From positions 21,239-85,238 of the forward strand of contig JBBIIP010000010.1 of assembly GCA_037446395.1 (NCBI GenBank): a stretch of DNA of 64,000 nucleotides, read 5' to 3'. Under the pieces are notes generated by a model. It was not told where the DNA came from and did no database searches. It was given only the letters and a program-made list of their open reading frames with translations. Both the position numbers and the translations under genes were made by a program. How positions within the stretch are numbered: the first letter of the stretch is position 1; each line of letters begins with the position of its first letter. Shown in pieces: positions 55,464 to 63,855 of the stretch. The stretch comes from JAAYJT01 sp037446395. GTDB lineage: Bacteria > Bacteroidota > Bacteroidia > Bacteroidales > JAAYJT01.

Positions 55464-55704
55464 TTTTTTTCAACATTTTCCACGCATCACAGTGGTACAT
55501 TTGTGATGTATCTGATACAGGATGAAACAATTAAGGAAAATGTCTGACCATTCTGTGCGATGGTTGCAGCTTTCTTAAAAAGCGCCTAGGAAGCAACTTG
55601 CTTTATTTTCAGATTGGTTTCTTGGTAACCTGCTATGCAGACATGTAACGCCGGAGGCCATGTAAGCAAGTTTAGAAGTTACTAAAATAATTTAGACCTG
55701 CAAA
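55464..55704. other. Non-coding stretch before the VOC gene
   Basis: With 55172-55358 this makes about 430 bp free of any gene other than the 34-aa one. It holds a bulged hairpin (ACATG...CATGT near 55639-55661) and TAATTTAG at 55689-55696, a one-mismatch -7 element for the VOC gene. Confidence 0.4.
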
Positions 55705-56232
55705 ATGTATAAACTTCTGCTAATTACGCTATTGGCCATTAGTTGCAACACTGCGACACATAAAGATTGCCAAAAAACTTTTCCGCCCGAAAACCCGGAA
55801 ACTGCTACAATTGACACTTCCCCAAAAGTTACAGGAATTGGCGGAGTGTTCTTTTTCGCAGAAAACCCCGAAGAACTAAGAAATTGGTACGGTAAAAATT
55901 TAGGGCTTGAAATTGATGATTATGGTTCAGTTTTTGAATTTAGAAACGCCCGTGAGCCCCAAATGATAAATTATCTTCGGTGGAGCCCGTTCAAGCATGG
56001 CGGCAACTATTTTTCCCCTTCCAAAAAGGAATTTATGATAAATTACCGGGTTCAAAACATAGAAGGATTAATAAAGCAATTTAGAAACAGTGGGGTACGT
56101 ATACTCGATAGCCTTGAAACTTACAGCTATGGAAAATTTATTCATATCCTTGATCCCGAAGGAAACAAGATTGAATTATGGGAACCTGTTGACAGTGTGC
56201 TGACAAAGCTGGGCGGTAGGACAACTAAATAA
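55705..56232 (+). CDS. VOC (glyoxalase-fold) domain lipoprotein
   Basis: 175 aa. The first 15 residues are a lipoprotein signal (LLLITLLAISC, Cys14). The rest is one VOC module: GIGGVFFFAENPEELRNWYGKNLGLEI (about 46-72), VFEFRNAR, FMINYRVQNIEGLIKQFRNSGVRI and FIHILDPEGNKIELWEP, the canonical strand-helix order. VOC enzymes are normally cytosolic, so a lipid-anchored copy facing the periplasm or surface is unusual. Metal-binding residues (an early Gly/His position, a late Glu in IELWE) are only partly visible. Function unknown. Confidence 0.8.
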   Translation: MYKLLLITLLAISCNTATHKDCQKTFPPENPETATIDTSPKVTGIGGVFFFAENPEELRNWYGKNLGLEIDDYGSVFEFRNAREPQMINYLRWSPFKHGGNYFSPSKKEFMINYRVQNIEGLIKQFRNSGVRILDSLETYSYGKFIHILDPEGNKIELWEPVDSVLTKLGGRTTK

Positions 56233-56336
56233 ATCAAACAGAAAAGATTTGAGAAAAATTCTTTCTCTGGGGCATACAATCCCGAAACGCTTTAGCTAAT
56301 GCTGTCAGTATTCATTATAAAACACAAAAAACACCC

Positions 56337-56912
56337 ATGACATTTGAAAATAAGCCGGAACTGTCTCCAGTGCAGCAGGAAGAATTGATCAGTGCACTGA
56401 AAACACGTTTTGAGAAAAACATGAACCGCCACAGAGGCCTCGACTGGAAAGCAATAGAGACCAGGTTAACCATTCAGGATGGCACAGAGAAGCTCTGGTC
56501 GTTGAATGAAATGGAAAGAACTGGAGGTGAACCGGATGTTATTGGTTATGACTCGCAGTCAGGGGAATACATTTTTTGTGATTGTTCGTCAGAAAGTCCT
56601 AAAGGCCGAAGGAATGTTTGCTACGATCGTGCTGCTCTGGAATCAAGAAAACAATTCAAACCGGAAAATAACGCCATGGATTTGGCGGCTGCCATGGGCA
56701 TCGAACTATTGACCGAAAATCAGTACAGGGAGCTGCAAAAACTGGGAAATTACGACACAAAAACCTCAAGCTGGTTGAAAACACCCTTGGAGATAAGAAA
56801 ACTCGGTGGGGCAATTTTTGCCGACTTCCGCTATGGCACTGTCTTCGTTTACCACAACGGTGCGGAATCGTATTATAATGTCAGGGGATTTAGAGGTTCG
56901 CTGAGGGTATAA
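56337..56912 (+). CDS. DUF4256 domain protein
   Basis: 191 aa, cytosolic. The family pattern is clear: LISALKTRFEKNMNRHRGLDW near the start, WSLNEMERTGGEPDVIGYD, FCDCSSESPKGRRNVCYDR, AAAMGIELLTENQYRELQ and ADFRYGTVFVYHNGAESYY at the end. DUF4256 is found in many bacteria with no known function. It lies 104 bp after the VOC gene on the same strand. Confidence 0.88.
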   Translation: MTFENKPELSPVQQEELISALKTRFEKNMNRHRGLDWKAIETRLTIQDGTEKLWSLNEMERTGGEPDVIGYDSQSGEYIFCDCSSESPKGRRNVCYDRAALESRKQFKPENNAMDLAAAMGIELLTENQYRELQKLGNYDTKTSSWLKTPLEIRKLGGAIFADFRYGTVFVYHNGAESYYNVRGFRGSLRV

Positions 56913-57086
56913 TCCTACTTCGTGTTTGTGTGCCGCCAAAAAGCGAATCGCTGATACAATAAGGGATTTCCCCCAACCCGCTTTAGGGCTTTCGAATGCT
57001 TAACGACCGATTGTTAGGAAACGCTGACTTACTATGCACTTCCAGATTTATACGCCAGTTTGATGAGCAAGCACAGGTCTGTAACC

Positions 57087-58118
57087 TTATTTTCTTGTTT
57101 CAATCCGGTTCATGCCCGAAATGGCTTTTTCATGGTCGGGTTGCATTTTGAGCACTTTTCTATATTCCTGCCTTGCCGAATGAGCATCTCCGTTCTGTTC
57201 ATATATCAAACCCCGATTATAGATGGCGTCAACATATTCCGGGTTTAGTTCAATGGACTTGTTAAAATATGCGAGGGCCTGGTTTGGATCATTCTCCAAT
57301 ACCAGGGTAATATAGCCGAGATTATACCAAGCCCTGCTAAACGAGCTGTCGGCTTTGAGTATTCGATGATAGGCCACTTTTGCCTGCTCCACCTTTCCGC
57401 TTTCCTGCAGAATCATTCCAAACGAATACAATGTTTCAGCGTCATCCGGGGCCACTTGCAGGGCGCGGTCAAAATAATCAGATGCGCTATTGTCATGCTT
57501 TGCAAGCAACACCTGCCCAAGCAGCAAATAGCCTTCAAAAAAATCCTTGTCGGCTGCAACTGCTACCTGTAGATCGTTAATCGCGTTCATGGTATCGCTT
57601 TTTTCGAGATGATAATATCCGCGCCAAAAGTAAGCCTTGCTGTGCCGGCTATCAATCGAGATTGCTTTTCGGATATTTTCGAGTGCCCTGGGGTAGTCTT
57701 TCAGGATGATCTCCAGGCGGCCAAGCTGAGCATACACATCCGCATTTAGGGAATTTAGCTCGGAAGCTTTGAGCAAACTTGTGAGAGCCCGGTTGGCATC
57801 TCCCATGAGCAGGTAAATTTCTGACAATACCAACAGGTGTTGTTCATTGCCTGGCTCGCGTTCTATCGCTTTGTTGATATGGTGAAGCGCGTCGCTCAGA
57901 ATTTCACGACGCAGATAATAACTTGCAAGTTGGTTATGGTAAGAAGCGTTCTCAGGATCAACCGATATGCGTTGCCTGAGGCGGGTGAGTTCATCTTTGA
58001 TGGTATCCGTAGCGGTAATCTCGTGTAGTTTTTGCCTTTCTGAAAAGTTGCAGCCCAACAGCAAGAAACACAGTACGGGAAGGAAAATAAGCCACCTTGA
58101 GTGATGTAAAAATCTCAT
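57087..58118 (-). CDS. TPR lipoprotein
   Basis: 343 aa from the ATG at 58118; a TTG at 58193 would add 25 residues that overlap recA. The signal ends in a lipobox LLLGC. About eight TPR units follow (EILSDALHHINKAIEREPGNEQ, YPRALENIRKAISIDSRHSKAYFW, NQALAYFNKSIELNPEYVDAIYN). It is a periplasmic or outer-membrane-bound scaffold; partners unknown. It lies 71 bp downstream of recA on the same strand. Confidence 0.88.
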   Translation of the reverse strand: MRFLHHSRWLIFLPVLCFLLLGCNFSERQKLHEITATDTIKDELTRLRQRISVDPENASYHNQLASYYLRREILSDALHHINKAIEREPGNEQHLLVLSEIYLLMGDANRALTSLLKASELNSLNADVYAQLGRLEIILKDYPRALENIRKAISIDSRHSKAYFWRGYYHLEKSDTMNAINDLQVAVAADKDFFEGYLLLGQVLLAKHDNSASDYFDRALQVAPDDAETLYSFGMILQESGKVEQAKVAYHRILKADSSFSRAWYNLGYITLVLENDPNQALAYFNKSIELNPEYVDAIYNRGLIYEQNGDAHSARQEYRKVLKMQPDHEKAISGMNRIETRK

Positions 58119-58189
58119 GTCGCATCTTATATTATTCAGCCCTGAAAGTTGGGTTGATGTGTAGAGAGAGTCCCTGGCCCGACCTAGGT

Positions 58190-59203
58190 TCAAGGCAAAA
58201 GCCCTTTAAGCCTGGAGCGAACCAATTTTTCAATTTCTTCTGCAAGTTCAGGGTTATCAAGAAATAATTTTTTCACAGCATCTCTGCCCTGGCCTAGTTT
58301 GGTTTCGCCATAACTGAACCATGATCCGCTTTTCTTAATAATGTTGTGATCAACGCCAAGGTCAATTATTTCTCCCAGTTTTGAAATTCCCTCACCATAA
58401 ACAATATCGAATTCGGCCACGCGAAAAGGAGGAGCCAGTTTATTCTTTACAACTTTCACCCGTGTCCGGTTACCCACAATCTCTTCCCCTTCTTTTATTT
58501 GTGTTGCCCTACGAATATCGAGCCTGACAGAAGCGTAGAACTTGAGTGCATTTCCTCCGGTGGTTGTTTCGGGGTTGCCAAACATTACGCCTATTTTCTC
58601 GCGCAGTTGGTTTATGAAGATGCAGCAGCATCCGGTTTTGCTGATGGTGGCGGTGAGTTTGCGCAGCGCCTGCGACATGAGCCTTGCCTGGAGGCCCATT
58701 TTTGAATCGCCCATTTCCCCTTCGATCTCACTCTTTGGGGTGAGGGCTGCCACAGAGTCAATCACGATCACATCAATAGCACCTGAGCGAATCAGGTTTT
58801 CGGTGATTTCCAAAGCCTGTTCTCCATTATCGGGTTGTGAGATGAGCAGATTATCTGTATCCACACCAAGCTTTTTAGCATAGAAACGATCGAAAGCATG
58901 TTCTGCATCAATAAATGCCGCGATGCCTCCCAACGCTTGCGCTTCAGCAATGGCGTGCAAGGCAAGGGTGGTTTTCCCGGAAGATTCTGGGCCATAAATT
59001 TCAACCACCCTCCCACGTGGCAATCCGCCAACTCCTAAAGCCGCGTCGAGCGAAATAGATCCGGTAGGAATCACCGGGGTATCTATTACAGCCGAATCGC
59101 CTAGTTTCATGATTGTGCCTTTGCCATAGGTTTTATCGAGCTTATCCATCGTAAGCTGCAGGGCTTTCAGTTTTTCCTTGTTCACTTCTTTGGGATCAGA
59201 CAT
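58190..59203 (-). CDS. recA: Recombinase RecA
   Basis: 337 aa from the ATG at 59203 (MSDPKEVNKEKLKAL), the family-typical start; a TTG at 59230 gives a longer, less likely form. Walker A GPESSGKTTLALHA is near 71, Walker B VIVIDSVAALTP near 138 and the L2 loop NQLREKIGVMFGNPETTTGGNALKFY near 192-217. RecA coats single-stranded DNA, drives strand exchange and triggers the SOS response. Together with recR and nth it completes a repair-rich window. A TATCTTTG -7 element lies 48 bp upstream; no SOS box is recognised. Confidence 0.98.
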   Translation of the reverse strand: MSDPKEVNKEKLKALQLTMDKLDKTYGKGTIMKLGDSAVIDTPVIPTGSISLDAALGVGGLPRGRVVEIYGPESSGKTTLALHAIAEAQALGGIAAFIDAEHAFDRFYAKKLGVDTDNLLISQPDNGEQALEITENLIRSGAIDVIVIDSVAALTPKSEIEGEMGDSKMGLQARLMSQALRKLTATISKTGCCCIFINQLREKIGVMFGNPETTTGGNALKFYASVRLDIRRATQIKEGEEIVGNRTRVKVVKNKLAPPFRVAEFDIVYGEGISKLGEIIDLGVDHNIIKKSGSWFSYGETKLGQGRDAVKKLFLDNPELAEEIEKLVRSRLKGLLP

Positions 59204-59250
59204 GGGTGAGAGTTTTGATGATAAGTACAAGTATTAATTCTACCGAACGC

Positions 59251-59258
59251 CAAAGATA
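59251..59258 (-). promoter_or_regulatory. Promoter -7 element of recA
   Basis: TATCTTTG on the minus strand matches TAnnTTTG exactly; a TTG at 59276-59274 is 15 nt upstream, a little short. It lies in the 87 bp between bcp and recA, so recA has its own promoter. Confidence 0.5.
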
Positions 59259-59290
59259 TAAAAAAGGCCGGCACAATCCAGCTGAAAAAT

Positions 59291-59758
59291 CTATCCTTTT
59301 TCCTTCTCTCCTAAAATTTGTTCGGCATGGCTTTTTGTGTCAACCTTGTCGAATACACGTTCGATAATTCCCTTTTTATCAATTACAAAGGTTATTCGAT
59401 GGGTGCCTTCATAGCTGCGCCCCATAAACTTCTTTAACCCCCAAACGCCATAAGATTTCACAATCACTTTATCGGTATCTGAAAGTATTGGAAAAGGCAG
59501 GTCGTATTTCCCGGCAAATTTTTGATGTGACTTCAGATTGTCGGTGCTGACCCCGATCACTTTGTAATTTTTGCTTAAAAGGAGTTCATAGTTGTCGCGC
59601 AGGTTGCATGCTTCTGCTGTGCAACCAGGGGTATCGTCTTTTGGATAGAAATACAATATTACTTTCGATCCACTATAGTCTTGCAGTCGAATTGTATTTC
59701 CGTTTTGGTCGGTTGATTCAAATAAGGGGGCGATGTCGCCAGCTTTCAGTATTGCCAT
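59291..59758 (-). CDS. bcp: Thiol peroxidase, Bcp/PrxQ type
   Basis: 155 aa atypical two-Cys peroxiredoxin. KDDTPGCTAEACNLRD holds the peroxidatic Cys46 and the resolving Cys51 four residues on. YPKDDTPGCT and FDKVDTKSHAEQIL at the end are family patterns. It reduces hydroperoxides using thioredoxin (trxA at 41690-42007 could serve). It lies between nth (137 bp upstream) and recA. Confidence 0.95.
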   Translation of the reverse strand: MAILKAGDIAPLFESTDQNGNTIRLQDYSGSKVILYFYPKDDTPGCTAEACNLRDNYELLLSKNYKVIGVSTDNLKSHQKFAGKYDLPFPILSDTDKVIVKSYGVWGLKKFMGRSYEGTHRITFVIDKKGIIERVFDKVDTKSHAEQILGEKEKG

Positions 59759-59895
59759 TTTGCTTAAATGAAATTTTGTTTAAACGATTCGTTAATCTAA
59801 ACTGGTTTAGGAAATTCGACGAAGGATGAATTCCGATGGAATTTATGTTCGGACATAAAATCACTTTAAATATCCTGCGTTCGAAAGGTAAACAG

Positions 59896-60573
59896 CTAAG
59901 GCAGTTTTTTGTTTGGAGGTTGCGCCAATTTACTATGGTTCATCCCAAACCACTTGCACCATTGGGTCAGGGGACATTGGTTGCATTTGGGTTTTCGCGC
60001 CTGGCAAATGTAGCGCCCATGCAGGATGAGCCAGTGATGCGCAATCGGAATGATTTTATCTGGAATGTGTTTGATGAGTTGCAGTTCGGCCTGAAGGGCA
60101 TTTTTTGCATGATTTGTCAGGCCAAGCCTGGCGGCAACCCTGAAAACGTGGGTATCCACCGCTAATGCAGGCTTATCAAACACTACTGAGGCAATTACAT
60201 TTGCGGTCTTTCGTCCCACCCCGGGTAGTTTTTGCATCTGTTCTACTTCATCAGGCACAACCCCGTTAAAATCGTTTACCAAGGTTGTAGCCATACCGAT
60301 AAGGTTTCGGGCTTTATTGTTGGGATAGGAGCAAGTTTTGATAAGTTCAAAAACTTCATTTTGGGTGGCTTTGCTCAAAGAGGGGGCATCAGGAAAACGT
60401 TTAAAGAACTCAGGAGTAATGATGTTCACCCTTTTATCGGTACACTGGGCCGAAAGGATCACGGCAACCAGCAGCTCATACGGTGATTTGTAGGTTAGTT
60501 CGGTTTCGGCAACCGGTTGATTTGTTTGAAAATAATCAAGAATGAGGCGAAACCGTTCTTTCTTACTTAGCAT
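59896..60573 (-). CDS. nth: Endonuclease III
   Basis: 225 aa. The helix-hairpin-helix KLPGVGRKTANVIAS contains the catalytic Lys122, followed by the catalytic Asp140 (AVDTHVFRV). The 4Fe-4S cluster cysteines are Cys190, Cys197, Cys200 and Cys206 in C-X6-C-X2-C-X5-C spacing. This bifunctional DNA glycosylase/AP lyase removes oxidised pyrimidines. The basic tail NKKLP is a small extension. Transcribed leftward with bcp and recA further on. Confidence 0.97.
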   Translation of the reverse strand: MLSKKERFRLILDYFQTNQPVAETELTYKSPYELLVAVILSAQCTDKRVNIITPEFFKRFPDAPSLSKATQNEVFELIKTCSYPNNKARNLIGMATTLVNDFNGVVPDEVEQMQKLPGVGRKTANVIASVVFDKPALAVDTHVFRVAARLGLTNHAKNALQAELQLIKHIPDKIIPIAHHWLILHGRYICQARKPKCNQCPLTQWCKWFGMNHSKLAQPPNKKLP

Positions 60574-61061
60574 TCTGCTTTAGTTATTTGATGCAAAATA
60601 TTTGGTCTTGCTTACCTGAACCAGGCAAAGATACCGGTGTTTCTTGTCCTTCGTACTATCCCTAGAATCTTACAGGGATGATCTGTTTTGGTTTATGCCT
60701 CGCAAAAAGAAATTCGCCATTTGACCAATGTCTAAACAGCAGTTCCAGGTGCAGGAAAATGAAGACCAACAGCAGCGTCAGTTTCTTAGTTAAGCAGAAG
60801 AAAAAATTCTTTACCGTGAGCGGGTTTTGCCACGAACAATGCAGCTGAATAGGCCATCAGGTTTTTGATTACCCATGGCGATGGTTGCGTACACTCATTG
60901 GTGGTTTTGGGTCGAGGCGATCTGCTCGAATCGCTGTAAGCCTCTGAAAACGAATGGTAGAGCGTAGAGAGTTGCATCATGCAATTGAATTTGGTAAAAC
61001 AACACCAATCTAACGCACGAAAGCAGCAGAATATTTTATGAACCGGTAAATAAAATTTACC
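60574..61061. other. Non-coding stretch between ECF sigma and nth
   Basis: About 490 bp in which I see no supportable gene, tRNA fold or repeat. A leftward 64-residue frame (60786-60980) has no family features. The promoter of nth should lie here near 60574-60640, but no exact TAnnTTTG is found. Confidence 0.45.
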
Positions 61062-61649
61062 CTACAAGGTGAGAATAATTTCTTTCTTTTCGATGAGTTT
61101 GCGAAGGTTGATAAGCGCATAGCGCATGCGCCCGAGGGCTGTATTGATGCTCACATCGGTTTGCTCGGCAATGTCCTTAAAACTCATGTCGGCATAATGA
61201 CGCATCACAAGTACCTCCTTTTGCTCGGGAGGTAAATATTCGATCAACTTTCTTACGTCTTCATGAATTTGATCAATGATCAATCGGTCTTCAATGGAGT
61301 CTTCGGTAAGCGAAATGGTATCGAAGATATCAAACTCGTCGCTCTTATTGTCAAGAACCGGTATTCGTTTCGATTTTCTGAAATGATCAATAATCAGGTT
61401 GTGCGAAATCCGCATCACCCACTGTATAAACTTACCCTCTTCCTTGTAGGCACCTGAGCGAAGGGTGTTGATGACCTTAATAAATGCATCCTGGAAAATG
61501 TCATCAGCAAGGTGCTTATCCTTTACAACCATAAGGATGTAAGCAAAGACACGGTTCTGATGGCGATTAATTAGGATTTCGAGGCTATTCTCATCGCCGG
61601 ATAAATATCTGCATATTAGCTCCTGATCGCTAACTTGCTGGGTATTCAT
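61062..61649 (-). CDS. ECF-type RNA polymerase sigma factor
   Basis: 195 aa. Sigma region 2 (about 20-90; LEILINRHQNRVFAYILMVVKDKHLADDIFQDAFIKV) binds core and the -10/-7 element; region 4 (about 135-190; LPPEQKEVLVMRHYADMSFKDIAEQ, then SINTALGRMRYALINLRKLI) holds the helix-turn-helix. There is no neighbouring anti-sigma factor or FecR-like gene, unlike SusCD-linked sigmas in this phylum. A strong TTG-N18-TATATTTG promoter (61744-61772) drives it, with a leader of about 90 nt. Confidence 0.93.
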   Translation of the reverse strand: MNTQQVSDQELICRYLSGDENSLEILINRHQNRVFAYILMVVKDKHLADDIFQDAFIKVINTLRSGAYKEEGKFIQWVMRISHNLIIDHFRKSKRIPVLDNKSDEFDIFDTISLTEDSIEDRLIIDQIHEDVRKLIEYLPPEQKEVLVMRHYADMSFKDIAEQTDVSINTALGRMRYALINLRKLIEKKEIILTL

Positions 61650-61743
61650 GGTTCCCCCTTTTTTGGTTAGTTTAAGAAGCGTAGATATTTATCCGATAGC
61701 GATCCTCCTAGGTTTTAAGGGTGAGAATTTGAGTTTGATGTGG

Positions 61744-61772
61744 CAAATATACGACAAAAAACAAAAAATCAA
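61744..61772 (-). promoter_or_regulatory. Bacteroidota-type promoter of the ECF sigma gene
   Basis: On the minus strand TTG (61772-61770), 18 nt, then TATATTTG (61751-61744). Both elements match the consensus. It is the best full promoter match in the window. Confidence 0.65.
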
Positions 61773-61909
61773 GTACTATCTCAAAATTTTCTGTTTTTTG
61801 GAAAAGAAATTTACTTAAGAAATTATTGCTGATGAATATTTTTTTTCGAATTGTTTGACCGGCAAAATAAATACTGCGACCAAAGTTCCCAATTCTTGAA
61901 CATAAAGTA

Positions 61910-62680
61910 TTATTTTTCAATTAGTTTTGATGTAGATAAATCATCCTCAATTAAATCACGAATGATCACGGAGGCGCAAAAACAGCCAAACATCGCCGGC
62001 ATATAGGAGATTGTTCCGACAGTTGATTTTTTATTTTTTTCGGTTTCGGTGCGAAGAATGGTATGGAGAGCAACCGGTTCGGAACTGAAGACCGCCTTGA
62101 AACCTTCGGTAATTCCGTGTTTTCGCAAACGCTTGCGCAGATCAAATGCCAGCTTGCATTGGAAGGTGCCTGAAATGTCGGCCACCCGTATCAAGGCAGG
62201 ATCCAGTTTACCTCCGGCCCCCATCGAACTGACCAGGCGATGGTTGTTTTTCAGGGCATAAATGATAAAATAAAGTTTAGGCGATAGTGTATCAATCGCA
62301 TCTAACACATAATCAAATGGTTGAGCCAGAAGATCAATAATTTTTTCGTCTTTCAGATACCCTGTAATGGTATGTAGTTCAAGCATTGGATTGATATCGA
62401 GAAGTCGGTTTTGCATTACCTCGACTTTCGGTTTTCCTTCGGTGCTGCGCAATGCAAGAACCTGGCGGTTGCGATTGCTGGCCTGAACAATATCGCTATC
62501 AGTGACTGTGAGGCGACCTACCCCAGCCCTGCACAGCATTTCGGCAGCTATGGCGCCAACTCCGCCCAATCCCGCCACAAGCACATGGGCTTGTTGCAAT
62601 TTCATTACTCCACTCTTGCCAAGCATCAGCTGAGTTCTGGAGAACCAGGTATCATTTTGTAGATTATCCGGTCTTAGCAT
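61910..62680 (-). CDS. tcdA: tRNA threonylcarbamoyladenosine dehydratase
   Basis: 256 aa E1-like protein. The adenylate-binding GLGGVG (37-42) opens the fold; TDSDIVQASNRNRQ, the KVEVMQNRLLDINP segment and the LDAIDTLSPKLYF strand fit the ThiF/MoeB/HesA family, and the C-terminal half (KLRKRLRKHGITEGFKAVFSSE) fits TcdA. It turns t6A37 into cyclic ct6A in tRNAs reading ANN codons. Length matches family members. It is 57 bp downstream of the ABM-domain gene. Confidence 0.93.
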   Translation of the reverse strand: MLRPDNLQNDTWFSRTQLMLGKSGVMKLQQAHVLVAGLGGVGAIAAEMLCRAGVGRLTVTDSDIVQASNRNRQVLALRSTEGKPKVEVMQNRLLDINPMLELHTITGYLKDEKIIDLLAQPFDYVLDAIDTLSPKLYFIIYALKNNHRLVSSMGAGGKLDPALIRVADISGTFQCKLAFDLRKRLRKHGITEGFKAVFSSEPVALHTILRTETEKNKKSTVGTISYMPAMFGCFCASVIIRDLIEDDLSTSKLIEK

Positions 62681-62737
62681 AGGCTTGGTATGAAGTCTCT
62701 ATTATTTTTTGCGTTCATTTATTAATTCACCGAAACT

Positions 62738-63301
62738 TTACTCCTTTGGATAAAGCCACCCTGAAAAGAGTTTAATCATCATTGGCATGACTACCCAGGC
62801 CATAAGGGGAACAATTACTGCTGCAGTCAACAAGACTTCAATGGCCAATGGAAGCCAACCTATAAGCGGGTGCAGCAACATGGGTATAAAAAGGGCAAGC
62901 GGATAAATGCTGATCCATGTGATGAGTGCCATTTTATAGCGTGGTGGTGTCTTATTTGCGCGGTCTGGCAGCGTAAACCAATAATCCCAACCTGTGTGGT
63001 GCTCAATTTCGGGCTCGTCAATTGTAAATGGCCTGCGTTTTTCAGCCCATTCCCGGCGTTCGGGCGAAGCTTCCCAATGCTGCATGTTTTCCTGCGAATT
63101 GAATTTGAAGATGATCGTATAAATCGGTTTATTCAAATCGGCGGGCTTGATGAAATTCACTGCAAGGGAACCATCAAACCGGCGTGCTGCCTCGGAAATG
63201 CCCTGTGCCCAATCCTCATAGGGTTTCTCGAACCCGGGTATTACCCTGTGTCTGACGATCACTGTCACCGGATCAGGCTCGTGATTTGTTGATTCTTTCA
63301 T
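62738..63301 (-). CDS. ABM-domain protein with C-terminal membrane region
   Basis: 187 aa from the ATG at 63301. Residues about 10-100 form an antibiotic-biosynthesis-monooxygenase (dimeric alpha-beta barrel) domain: VTVIVRHRVIPGFEKPYEDW, FDGSLAVNFIKP and the characteristic MQHWEASPERREW. After about 115 come two or three hydrophobic segments (MALITWISIYPLALFIPML and following). This ABM-plus-membrane layout is a known type in many bacteria but without an assigned function. It is divergent from the DUF2141 gene. Confidence 0.83.
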   Translation of the reverse strand: MKESTNHEPDPVTVIVRHRVIPGFEKPYEDWAQGISEAARRFDGSLAVNFIKPADLNKPIYTIIFKFNSQENMQHWEASPERREWAEKRRPFTIDEPEIEHHTGWDYWFTLPDRANKTPPRYKMALITWISIYPLALFIPMLLHPLIGWLPLAIEVLLTAAVIVPLMAWVVMPMMIKLFSGWLYPKE

Positions 63302-63375
63302 GGAAAATTGCAATTATCTGTCGAATGTGGTTAATTTTAGCATTTCTAACATCCAATCAAGTCCTGAACAAAAGT

Positions 63376-63855
63376 ATGCAAAAAGCTTCCTGCAACCAAA
63401 ACACAAGCTCCAAAGCCCTGTTTATATTTTCTCTTTCCCTGATTTTCATTTTCGTTGCAGTACCATTGCTGAGCTTTACTCAAAACAATGAACTAATTAT
63501 TAATGTAAGCGCATTGAGAAACAGTAAGGGATTCGTTCATATTTCGCTATATAATAAGCAAAAAGGGTTTCCTTCCGACCCAGCCACAGCCTTACGCAGC
63601 TACTCAGTTGCAGCCAGGGCACCAGAAGTCAGGCTGGCGATTTCAGACCTTTCCCCTGGCGAGTATGCCATTGCCATCATCCACGACGAAAATGGAAATA
63701 ACATACTTGACACAAACTTTGCCGGCGCTCCTGTTGAAGGTTATGGATCGTCAGGCTCCAACAGACGTTTTGGGCCACCGGTTTGGGAAAGATCTCGTTT
63801 CATTCTGAACTCGGGCAAGGTGCATTTGACAATCAAGGCAAACTACTTATTGTAG
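63376..63855 (+). CDS. DUF2141 secreted protein
   Basis: 159 aa from the ATG at 63376; a frame opening at 63286 would reach into the divergent ABM gene. The signal peptide runs to about residue 38 (LLSFTQ). The mature part has the DUF2141 pattern: NELIINVSALRNSKGFVHISLYN, FPSDPATALRSY, LSPGEYAIAIIHDENGNNILDTNF and GYGSSGSNRRFGPPVWE. DUF2141 proteins are secreted, about 140-160 aa, and of unknown function. Nothing follows in the last 145 bases of the window. Confidence 0.88.
   Translation: MQKASCNQNTSSKALFIFSLSLIFIFVAVPLLSFTQNNELIINVSALRNSKGFVHISLYNKQKGFPSDPATALRSYSVAARAPEVRLAISDLSPGEYAIAIIHDENGNNILDTNFAGAPVEGYGSSGSNRRFGPPVWERSRFILNSGKVHLTIKANYLL

Noticed and set aside
55120..55530. 136-residue leftward frame over the small Lys-rich gene
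   Set aside because: Its Leu/Ser-rich middle mirrors the AAG/AAA codons of the 34-aa gene and it begins without a recognisable domain.
56998..57019. Integron attC-like pair GCTTAAC and GTTAGGA near small genes (VOC, DUF4256)
   Set aside because: Only 8 bases separate the two core-like boxes, the second departs from GTTRRRY, and no integrase or second site is seen.
60786..60980. 64-residue leftward frame upstream of nth
   Set aside because: Low-information sequence with no motif, start context or neighbour logic.
61708..61920. 70-residue leftward frame between tcdA and the ECF sigma gene
   Set aside because: It contains the strong sigma-gene promoter and no family features.
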